A stretch of 64,000 bases of DNA from Actinomycetes bacterium (GTDB lineage: Bacteria > Actinomycetota > Actinomycetes > Propionibacteriales > Propionibacteriaceae): assembly GCA_023458095.1 (NCBI GenBank), contig JAEXAS010000003.1, positions 1-64,000 of the forward strand. The letters run 5' to 3'. The notes below the pieces were generated by a model. The model made no database searches. It worked only from the letters and a program-made list of their open reading frames with translations, and was not told where the DNA came from. The position numbers and the translations under genes were made by a program. Within the stretch, counting starts at the first letter, position 1; each line of letters begins with the position of its first letter. Below are positions 57,940 to 64,000 of this stretch, one piece after another.

Positions 57940-58800
57940 GTGGCAACTGAAGTACCCCTATGGACGGTGGCGGTGTCGCTGCCAACCTCACTGTTGGTGG
58001 CGTGGCTGTTCTCGACCATCGCGCGCTGGATTCTGCGAGGCCGAGCCAGCCTGGGCACCGCAACCGCCATCGTCATCTCGATGCTGGGCACGTCCTTGGG
58101 TCTGTTCGTGGCGGGCTGGATCGATCCGGCCGGACGGCTGTGGGGTCTACTCACCGTCGTCTTGGCGCTGGGATTCTCGATTGCGGGCATCGCGGGCTAT
58201 GCAGCCGTGGCCGCCCACTTCCAGGCCCAACCGCAGACTCCGGTCGCCGAGTTGTTGGCGGCAGGGGAGTCGGACCGGGTGGAGTTCAAATCGACGGCGC
58301 GGGTCAACCTGCACACCGGCGAGAAGGACGCTCGCATGGAGCAGGTGATCGCCAAGACCATTGAGGCCTTCTTGAACTCCGATGGCGGCACCCTGATGAT
58401 CGGTGTCGCCGACGACGGCACACCGCTGGGGCTGGACGCCGACCTGGCCGTCATGAAGGCCCCCGATCTGGATCGCTACGAGCTGTGGCTTCGGGATCTG
58501 CTCACCGTGGATCTGGGCCAGAACGCCGCGGCCCTGGTGAAGGTGGAGTTCCCTGAGATCGCTGTCGATGGCGGAACGCGCTCGGTATGTCGCATCACCT
58601 GCCGTCCGTCGCCTCGGCCGGTCTATCTGCGGGCAGCCAAAGGCGCCACCCCGGAGTTCTGGGTGCGCTCGGGCAACTCGACCAGGCAACTGAACGTCGA
58701 TGAGGCCACCGAATATGTGATGCATCGCTGGCCGCTGAACCTGGGATCGTCGCTTGCTGCTCAACTTCTGGCCGCCGTCCGTTTTTCGGATGGCCGCTAA
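57940..58800 (+). CDS. Membrane-anchored Schlafen/AlbA_2-type protein
   Basis: The GTG at 57940 with AAGGA upstream gives 286 residues. Three membrane helices (about 7-28, 38-60, 67-92) precede an AlbA_2 domain: ESDRVEFKSTAR (about 109-120) and FLNSDGGTLMIGVADDG (about 144-160). The latter is the Schlafen-type nucleotide or nucleic-acid binding motif. Such domains occur in defence and RNA-related proteins, but the membrane anchor is unusual. It follows the DUF2207 gene by 45 bases and may be cotranscribed. Confidence 0.75.
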   Translation: MATEVPLWTVAVSLPTSLLVAWLFSTIARWILRGRASLGTATAIVISMLGTSLGLFVAGWIDPAGRLWGLLTVVLALGFSIAGIAGYAAVAAHFQAQPQTPVAELLAAGESDRVEFKSTARVNLHTGEKDARMEQVIAKTIEAFLNSDGGTLMIGVADDGTPLGLDADLAVMKAPDLDRYELWLRDLLTVDLGQNAAALVKVEFPEIAVDGGTRSVCRITCRPSPRPVYLRAAKGATPEFWVRSGNSTRQLNVDEATEYVMHRWPLNLGSSLAAQLLAAVRFSDGR

Positions 58801-58866
58801 GTTCTGTGAGTCTGATGTGCACCGGCTAGGCTTGCGGCGGCGCTGGCCGGCGAACGACAGGAAGAT

Positions 58867-59823
58867 ATGACGCTGATACCCCTGAGTGGGCTGTTCCAAT
58901 TCGAGCAGAACATTCCGCTGGCGATCACGATTGTGGTTTTGTCATCGTTCCTCTTCGCCAGTGGATCGACCGTTCAACATCTCGCTGTCGACGGCACCGT
59001 GGACGCCGAGTCGGAGAACCGCTCGATGAACCTTCGTCAGGTCTTCAGCCTGCTGAAGAACAAGGTGTGGCTGGGCGGCCTGTCCATGATCGTCGTCGGG
59101 GCGACCATGCACATCTTCGGTCTCGCGATGGCCCCGGTCACGGTGGTGCAGCCGGTGGGCATCCTCGCCGTTCCCTGGTCGGTCTTGCTCGCTGCGAAGA
59201 TCCACCATTTCCGGCCCACTCGAGTGATCTGGGGTGCGGTGGCTTTGACCATCGTCGGAGTGGCCTCCTTCACCTACTTCTCGGCGTCCACCGCCGCCAA
59301 GGAGACTGTCTTGGAGCCGATGCCGATTGTGGTCGCGGCCTTGGTCGTTTTCAGCGTGGCCGGGGTGTTGGGCTACCTGGGTATGCACGGCACGGCAGCC
59401 CGTCGGTGTTTGATGTGGGCCAGTGGCGGTGCCTTCATCTATGGGCTCAGCTCGGCCATGGTGAAGTCGACCTTCGAGATGCTGGGACGCCACGAGTTCT
59501 GGACCCAGCCGTTGTTCTACATCGTGCTGTTCTTCCTGGCCTGCAGCTATCTGTTCGGCGCGTGGATGATTCAACAGGGCTACGCCAACGGGCCCGCCGA
59601 AATCGTCGTGGGGTCGATGACCACCACCGATCCGATCGTGGCCGTCACCTTCGGCATCATCGTGCTGGGGGAGGGCGCTCTGCTGACCGTCGGTGACGGT
59701 ATCGGGATGGCCATTTCGGGCGCCGTGGCGATCAGCGGTGTGGTGATGCTGAGCAAGTATCACCCCGAGGCGCAGGCCCGCCGTGCGGTGCCGCAAGCGG
59801 TGCAGCCCGAACCTGCCGAATAG
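58867..59823 (+). CDS. DMT-superfamily transporter (EamA/NIPA-like)
   Basis: The 318-residue protein has about nine membrane helices, with VVQPVGILAVPWSVLLAAK (about 94-112) and VGSMTTTDPIVAVTFGIIVLGE (two motifs, about 256-277) typical of DMT carriers. The substrate is unknown; NIPA-type magnesium transport is one possibility. The ATG at 58867 follows AGGAAG. It ends four bases from the convergent glycosyltransferase. Confidence 0.8.
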   Translation: MTLIPLSGLFQFEQNIPLAITIVVLSSFLFASGSTVQHLAVDGTVDAESENRSMNLRQVFSLLKNKVWLGGLSMIVVGATMHIFGLAMAPVTVVQPVGILAVPWSVLLAAKIHHFRPTRVIWGAVALTIVGVASFTYFSASTAAKETVLEPMPIVVAALVVFSVAGVLGYLGMHGTAARRCLMWASGGAFIYGLSSAMVKSTFEMLGRHEFWTQPLFYIVLFFLACSYLFGAWMIQQGYANGPAEIVVGSMTTTDPIVAVTFGIIVLGEGALLTVGDGIGMAISGAVAISGVVMLSKYHPEAQARRAVPQAVQPEPAE

Positions 59824-59826
59824 CGC

Positions 59827-61092
59827 TCAGCGACTGCGGTCGTCGATCGCTGCCCGGTAGACGTTGAGGTAGTTCTGACCCATGGCATCGGCGCCCAGCT
59901 TCGCGCCGAGCGCGGCCGAGGCGAGCGACATCGACTCCAGTCGGCTCGGGTCGTCCATCAGCTCGCGCATCCCGGCAGCAAGTTCGGCGGCCGATGGCCC
60001 GGTGAGTAGTGCGTTGTCGGTGCTGGTCCCCACGGTGAGGCGATCATCGCAGTACAGGATCGGAGTGCGGGTTGCTGCGGCCTCTGCCAACACCATGCCC
60101 TGGGTGTCGAAGCGGTAGGACGCCAGCACGAACGCGTCGGCATCGGCCAATTCCTGAGCCAGGAGGTCGGCGTCGGTGAAGTGACCCAGGAAGCGAACGG
60201 TTCCGTTCCGAATGCGGCGCGCCCGTTGCCGCAGCGAACGTTCCATGCCGCCGCTGCCGATGATGTGGAGCTCAGCATCGTCGCGGGCGAGCAGTTCAAA
60301 GGCGTCCAGCAGCACATTCACCCGCTTCTCCGGCCCGAGCCGCCCAGCACTGACGAAGCGGGTGACGGGCCCGCGAGGGCGCTTGCGGCGCGCTCGACCG
60401 AAGGCTTCAGCCACCCCGCTGGGCACGACCTGTCCGAAGGCGGACAGGTCTCCTCCAGAGCCAGCGTTGATGCCCTCGACCAGGAAGGGGGCGGGGGAGG
60501 TGAATCGGTCCACTGCCGAGGCGAGCCGGGCCAGGCTGCGCCAGTCACGGCTGGCCAGAGTTGGTTCGTCGGCAGGGACCTGGACGGCGGCTGGGCGGAA
60601 GCTGCGGCGCTGCCGCTGCGGACGCATTCGACGAAGCCATCGCCCCGACCAATCCAGATAGGTGAAGCTGTTCAAGGCTGCAGCCGCCGCAGCAGTGCGG
60701 TGGGTGCCCACATAGTTGGAGTGGAAGGTGTGCACCTGCGGAATGCCGAGTTCGGTGGCGACGAGGGCGGTCAAGAAGATCGACCCGCGTTCGTTTTGAG
60801 AATGCACGACATCCAGCCGCGGATGGTCGGCGGCGATGCGTCGAGCCAAGCCGGTGCCCACTTGGAGGCTGCACAGATAGCTGGGAGTGCCGGGTAGGCG
60901 CCACTGGGGAGTTTTCACCCATTCACATTCCGGTGGCGGGGTGAACTGGGTGGCTGGGGCAAACAAGGTGACGTGATGGCCGGCGGCGGCGAGGACTTGG
61001 AGCTGCAATTGAATCGAGCGGCTCACGCCCCCGGACTCGGGATAAAAGTCATCGGTGAAGATGCCAATCCGCAGGGGGTTTGCGCTAGTCAC
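59827..61092 (-). CDS. GT4-family glycosyltransferase
   Basis: The 421-residue protein (GTG start) has the N-terminal FTDDFYPESGGVSRSI (about 12-27) and the GT-B C-terminal half with FVSAGRLGPEKRVNVLLDAF (split, about 247-266), HIIGSGG and ADAFVLASYRFDTQGMVLAEAAA (about 322-345). The E-x7-E region there binds the sugar nucleotide. It resembles mannosyl or glucosyl transferases acting on lipids; the acceptor is unknown. Confidence 0.85.
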   Translation of the reverse strand: MTSANPLRIGIFTDDFYPESGGVSRSIQLQLQVLAAAGHHVTLFAPATQFTPPPECEWVKTPQWRLPGTPSYLCSLQVGTGLARRIAADHPRLDVVHSQNERGSIFLTALVATELGIPQVHTFHSNYVGTHRTAAAAAALNSFTYLDWSGRWLRRMRPQRQRRSFRPAAVQVPADEPTLASRDWRSLARLASAVDRFTSPAPFLVEGINAGSGGDLSAFGQVVPSGVAEAFGRARRKRPRGPVTRFVSAGRLGPEKRVNVLLDAFELLARDDAELHIIGSGGMERSLRQRARRIRNGTVRFLGHFTDADLLAQELADADAFVLASYRFDTQGMVLAEAAATRTPILYCDDRLTVGTSTDNALLTGPSAAELAAGMRELMDDPSRLESMSLASAALGAKLGADAMGQNYLNVYRAAIDDRSR

Positions 61093-61116
61093 GTCAACAC
61101 GATAGCCGGTAGGTGT

Positions 61117-61782
61117 TTACTCACTGACTTCAATGCCGGATACCTGGCCTTGGCTGGGAGTGTGCAGGAACACCAATGCCGTCCCGCGCTCGGTCAGTGG
61201 AAGGTGCACCCAGCCGCTGCGCTGCTCACCGGGGCCGATCAAACCGGTGACGAAATTGGGACTGAGCTGAGACGGCGTTGCGTCCCGGGCTTGCTCGCCG
61301 GAGGCCGAAAGGGCATTGAACAGGCAATAAAGGTCTCCGGTGTCGACGCTGACCTCGACGTAGATGTCCAGACCGCGAGCGGTCCATCGATGCTTGGTGA
61401 TCTGCCACACCCCGGTGATGTCGGTATAGGCCACGGTGAACGGAGTGCCGGCGCGCGGTGTCGTGCTGGCCGACGGTGTGGGGGAGGAAGCCGCCGATGG
61501 GGTGGGGGTCGGCGTGGCCGGGATGATCGCTGCGTACACCACTGCGGCGGCGATCAGAACCGTCACTACAGCCACCAAGGCGGGAACCAGGGATCGTTTG
61601 GGTGCGAGAGCATTGATCGCCGGGGCGTTGCGCTGATCCTCCGATGCAGGGTCTGGGGCGGACGTCCGGCCGACGTAACTGGCCTGGCCAGAACCCGACA
61701 GCGCCGTCGGATTCCAATCCGGGCGTGGTGGGCCGCCCGGTCCTCCCGGCGGTGGCGGCGGCGGTGGCTGCAGATCACTCAT
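61117..61782 (-). CDS. Proline-rich single-pass membrane protein
   Basis: The ATG at 61782 gives 221 residues. A Pro/Gly-rich cytosolic head (1-60) precedes a helix (about 68-90), a Pro/Thr/Ser linker, and an outer domain of about 110 residues with a single Cys. The outer part resembles DUF4352-type beta domains (FTVAYTDITGVWQI), an uncertain match. It is divergent from the DUF4192 gene. Confidence 0.65.
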   Translation of the reverse strand: MSDLQPPPPPPPGGPGGPPRPDWNPTALSGSGQASYVGRTSAPDPASEDQRNAPAINALAPKRSLVPALVAVVTVLIAAAVVYAAIIPATPTPTPSAASSPTPSASTTPRAGTPFTVAYTDITGVWQITKHRWTARGLDIYVEVSVDTGDLYCLFNALSASGEQARDATPSQLSPNFVTGLIGPGEQRSGWVHLPLTERGTALVFLHTPSQGQVSGIEVSE

Positions 61783-61865
61783 CACGGTAAAGGCTACCTG
61801 GATCAGCGCAATCGGCCCTGTGGATGGTGACCGAAGCTGCACGGTTCGACCGAGGATGCCTCGAC

Positions 61866-62849
61866 ATGAACCCATCCCAATCCGGCATACCCTTGACCAT
61901 TCAGACCCTGGATGATCTCGTGGCGATGGTGCCCTTTCTCTTGGGCTTCCATCCCCACGAGTCGCTGGTGGTGATCGTCATGGACGACGCCGGCATCCAG
62001 CTCACCGGACGTATCGATCTGAGTGATGCCGCCCAGCCCGATCACCTCGCCGATCTGGTGGGGCGCCTCGCCCATCGATTCGCAACCGCTGAGCAGTGGT
62101 TCCTCGCTTTCAGCGCGGACCCCGAAATCGCCTGGCGAGTCCTTGGCGAATGCGCCGAATTGGTGGGGGCTTTGCGCTTGGGTCGGCTGCTTCAGGTCGA
62201 CGCCCAATCCTGGCGGGCCGATGACCGCCACGGAGAATCTGGCTGGGTGGGTGCGAACTGCGTGGCAACTCAGGCGGCCGCGTTGGGAATGTCGGCGCGG
62301 GCCAGCCGAACCGAATTGACCGCTCAGGTCGCCGGTCCCGACGATGCCGAGGTGGCGGCGTTGCTGGCCGAGTTCGATCAGGCCCATGCCTGGGCGCAAT
62401 CGTTGGCTGAGGCAGAACGCCGCCGAGCTGCAGTCAGGCTGACCCGCACCGCCACTCAACAACGCGACCTGGTGCGGCTGGCCGTCCTGGCGAGCGATCC
62501 AACCGTGCAGGTGGCTGTTCTGCGCAGTCTGGATCGAGACAATGCCGCTGCTGCCGTGGCGTGCTGGACGGCCGTGGTGGCGCACAGCCTCACGCCCTAT
62601 CTGGTGGGCCCTTTGGGGTTGTTGGGGGTGGCGTCCTGGCTGACCGGGGACGGCGCGACGCAAAACGTCTGCCTGGAACGCCTGGACCAGTTGCAGCCGC
62701 TGGCGCCGCTGGCCGGCTTGCTGGATTGGATCAATCAGAAGGTGCTGCCGCCCTCGGCCTGGGCACAGCATCAGTCGGTGCTGGTGGGTGCCTTGATCGA
62801 TCAGTCAAGGGTGGTGGGACACACGGATCCGAGGTTCCCCGGGGTCTGA
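61866..62849 (+). CDS. DUF4192 protein
   Basis: The ATG at 61866 is chosen because the conserved domain starts there. The 327-residue protein shows the DUF4192 entry IQTLDDLVAMVPFLLGFHPHESLVVIV (in parts, about 10-36) and a C-terminal ACWTAVVAHSL and GVASWLTGDG region (about 235-265). Function is unknown; the family is confined to Actinomycetota. It precedes the leuS leader. Confidence 0.8.
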   Translation: MNPSQSGIPLTIQTLDDLVAMVPFLLGFHPHESLVVIVMDDAGIQLTGRIDLSDAAQPDHLADLVGRLAHRFATAEQWFLAFSADPEIAWRVLGECAELVGALRLGRLLQVDAQSWRADDRHGESGWVGANCVATQAAALGMSARASRTELTAQVAGPDDAEVAALLAEFDQAHAWAQSLAEAERRRAAVRLTRTATQQRDLVRLAVLASDPTVQVAVLRSLDRDNAAAAVACWTAVVAHSLTPYLVGPLGLLGVASWLTGDGATQNVCLERLDQLQPLAPLAGLLDWINQKVLPPSAWAQHQSVLVGALIDQSRVVGHTDPRFPGV

Positions 62850-62854
62850 TCCAA

Positions 62855-62884
62855 GGCGACGGTGAAGGTGGCGTCGGATAAGAT
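62855..62884 (+). promoter_or_regulatory. Promoter of the leuS leader transcript (-10 TAAGAT)
   Basis: A TAAGAT box (62879-62884) lies seven bases before the GTG of the leader peptide, so transcription would start at or next to that codon. The -35 region is weak (GGCGAC near 62855). The layout implies a leaderless start for the short peptide. Confidence 0.5.
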
Positions 62885-62890
62885 GCGCCT

Positions 62891-62920
62891 GTGTCTGAGA
62901 GCGTGTTGAAGCTTCTGTAG
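62891..62920 (+). CDS. Leucine-containing leader peptide of leuS
   Basis: A nine-codon frame GTG...TAG encodes MSESVLKLL, with three Leu codons (TTG, CTT, CTG) among the last four before the stop. It sits between a -10 box and two RNA hairpins and 105 bases before leuS. Ribosome stalling on uncharged tRNA-Leu would change the downstream fold, the classic attenuation logic. No ribosome site precedes the GTG, as expected for a leaderless mRNA. Confidence 0.55.
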   Translation: MSESVLKLL

Positions 62921-62982
62921 CCGCGACTGTCACCCAGTCGCGGCGACCCCTGGCGATACCGAGTGGTGCGCAGGGGCATTTT
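62921..62982 (+). promoter_or_regulatory. Putative attenuator hairpins of leuS
   Basis: CCGCGACT (62921-62928) pairs with AGTCGCGG (62936-62943) directly after the leader stop. CCCCTG (62947-62952) pairs with CAGGGG (62971-62976), followed by CATTTTC, a terminator-like end. Stalling within the leader could open the first hairpin and allow alternative pairing. Confidence 0.45.
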
Positions 62983-63025
62983 CATGTTCAACCCAGGCAC
63001 GACCCGGTTCGACAAGGAGTGAGAA

Positions 63026-64000
63026 TTGACCAGCGAGGCAGTGCGCAGCGGCTACGACGCCCCAGCCGCACAGGAGAAGTGGCAGCGATTCTGGGAGGCT
63101 GACCGCACCTTCGCCCCCGCCGACGACGGTTCCAAGGAACGCCGCTACGTGCTCGACATGTTCCCCTACCCCTCCGGCGATCTGCATATGGGTCACGCTG
63201 AGGCCTTCGTCATGGGCGATGTGGTCTCCCGCTACTGGCGGCTCAGCGGCTACGACGTGATGCATCCGATCGGCTGGGACTCCTTCGGGCTGCCCGCGGA
63301 AAACGCAGCCATCGCCCGCGACGCCCATCCGGCCGACTGGACCTACGCCAACATCGACACTCAGGCCGGTTCGTTCAAGCGCTACGGCCTGAGCCTGGAC
63401 TGGTCCCGACGGCTGCACACCTCCGACCCGGAGTACTACCGCTGGACGCAATGGCTGTTCCTGCGTTTCCACGAGCGGGGTCTGGCCTATCGCAAGGATT
63501 CCTTCGTCAACTGGTGCCCCAAGGACCAGACCGTGTTGGCCAACGAGCAGGTCGTGCAGGGAGAATGTGAGCGCTGCCATTCGGTCGTCACCAAGCGCAA
63601 GCTGACCCAGTGGTACTTCAAGATCACCGACTACGCCCAACGCCTGTTGGACGACATGAACCTCATCGAAGGCGCCTGGCCAGATCGGGTGCTGTCGATG
63701 CAACGCAACTGGATCGGTCGCTCCGAGGGAGCCTGGGTCGATTTCGAGATCGAGGGACGCCAGGAGCCGGTGCGGGTGTTCACCACCCGTCCGGACACCC
63801 TTTTCGGGGCAACCTTCTTCGTGGTGGCTCCTGAGGCCGCGCTTGCCGCCGAGATCGTCACCGATGATCAGCGCGCCGCATTTGAGGAGTACTTGGAGCT
63901 CACCAAGCGCGCGACCGAGATTGAGCGGCAGTCCAGTGAGCGTCCCAAGACCGGCGTGTTCTTGGGAGTGCATGCCATCAACCCGGTCAACGGGGAGAAA
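63026..64000 (+). CDS. leuS: Leucyl-tRNA synthetase, N-terminal part (runs off window)
   Basis: A TTG at 63026 with AAGGAG six bases upstream opens a frame continuing to the window end (325 residues). The class I HIGH motif is LHMGHAEAF (about 54-62). Zinc-site cysteines lie at NWCPKDQ (about 162) and GECERCH (about 178). The CP1 editing domain begins with TTRPDTLFGATF (about 253). It charges tRNA-Leu; the KMSKS motif lies beyond the window. Expression is probably under the leader described upstream. Confidence 0.95.
   Translation, partial: MTSEAVRSGYDAPAAQEKWQRFWEADRTFAPADDGSKERRYVLDMFPYPSGDLHMGHAEAFVMGDVVSRYWRLSGYDVMHPIGWDSFGLPAENAAIARDAHPADWTYANIDTQAGSFKRYGLSLDWSRRLHTSDPEYYRWTQWLFLRFHERGLAYRKDSFVNWCPKDQTVLANEQVVQGECERCHSVVTKRKLTQWYFKITDYAQRLLDDMNLIEGAWPDRVLSMQRNWIGRSEGAWVDFEIEGRQEPVRVFTTRPDTLFGATFFVVAPEAALAAEIVTDDQRAAFEEYLELTKRATEIERQSSERPKTGVFLGVHAINPVNGEK

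Noticed and set aside
62891..63025. T-box riboswitch in front of leuS
   Set aside because: No T-box core sequence or specifier-loop architecture was seen; a short Leu-rich frame with hairpins explains the region better.

Overview
The window is high-GC actinobacterial DNA, probably from the order Propionibacteriales; that placement is inferred from gene content and codon use and was not tested. Two landscapes meet at a tRNA-Ala(GGC) gene at 30037-30109.

Left of the tRNA (1-30036) is the right-hand part of an integrative and conjugative element (ICE). It opens with the 3' end of a probable aminoglycoside phosphotransferase and a 44-codon relic of a MobF/TrwC relaxase with an inverted-repeat cluster upstream (oriT-like). 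A leftward defence block follows. On the minus strand it reads: small HTH protein, SAM-binding methyltransferase fragment without NPPY, Eco57I-type methyltransferase, GIY-YIG/T5orf172-helicase restriction subunit, then a Gabija-like OLD-family nuclease plus UvrD-like helicase. An AraC regulator diverges from this block. The ICE backbone then runs rightward: ArdC antirestriction protease, primase-polymerase, DUF2637 protein, ParB-like protein, and a type IV secretion set (VirB8-like, VirB1/M23 wall hydrolase, two tiny pilin-like membrane proteins, TrbL/VirB6-like, SCO6880, VirB4-like ATPase, VirD4-like coupling protein). SSB and a large serine recombinase at the attachment site end it. A second, AT-richer, opposite-strand cargo, a two-gene Pycsar system (cyclase plus PycTM), sits inside the transfer operon. 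The element therefore carries at least three defence systems. No intact relaxase is visible here.

Right of the tRNA is chromosome. It holds a PAP2 phosphatase, an OsmC protein, a DODA-type dioxygenase and glycogen phosphorylase, followed by a type VII (ESX-like) secretion locus at about 35.2-51.4 kb. That locus has EccB, EccC, EccD, a second EccD-like membrane protein, an FHA protein, two WXG100 proteins, two further candidate substrates and three subtilisin-like mycosins. Two mycosins keep their catalytic residues; the third has lost the catalytic His and the oxyanion Asn.

Next comes the quinolinate/NAD operon nadA-nadB-nadC with an NrtR-type regulator upstream and a candidate operator. Then follow a DUF2207 membrane protein, a Schlafen/AlbA-type protein, a DMT transporter, a GT4 glycosyltransferase, a proline-rich membrane protein and a DUF4192 protein. 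The window ends in the 5' part of leuS, preceded by what looks like an undescribed leaderless leucine leader peptide (MSESVLKLL) and attenuator hairpins.

Two copies of a long perfect-hairpin family sit just 3' of minus-strand stop codons at 40042 and 55035. Restriction-modification, Gabija, Pycsar and ESX are known families; the parts most likely to be new are their arrangement and degeneracy, the integrase reading into the tRNA, and the leuS leader.
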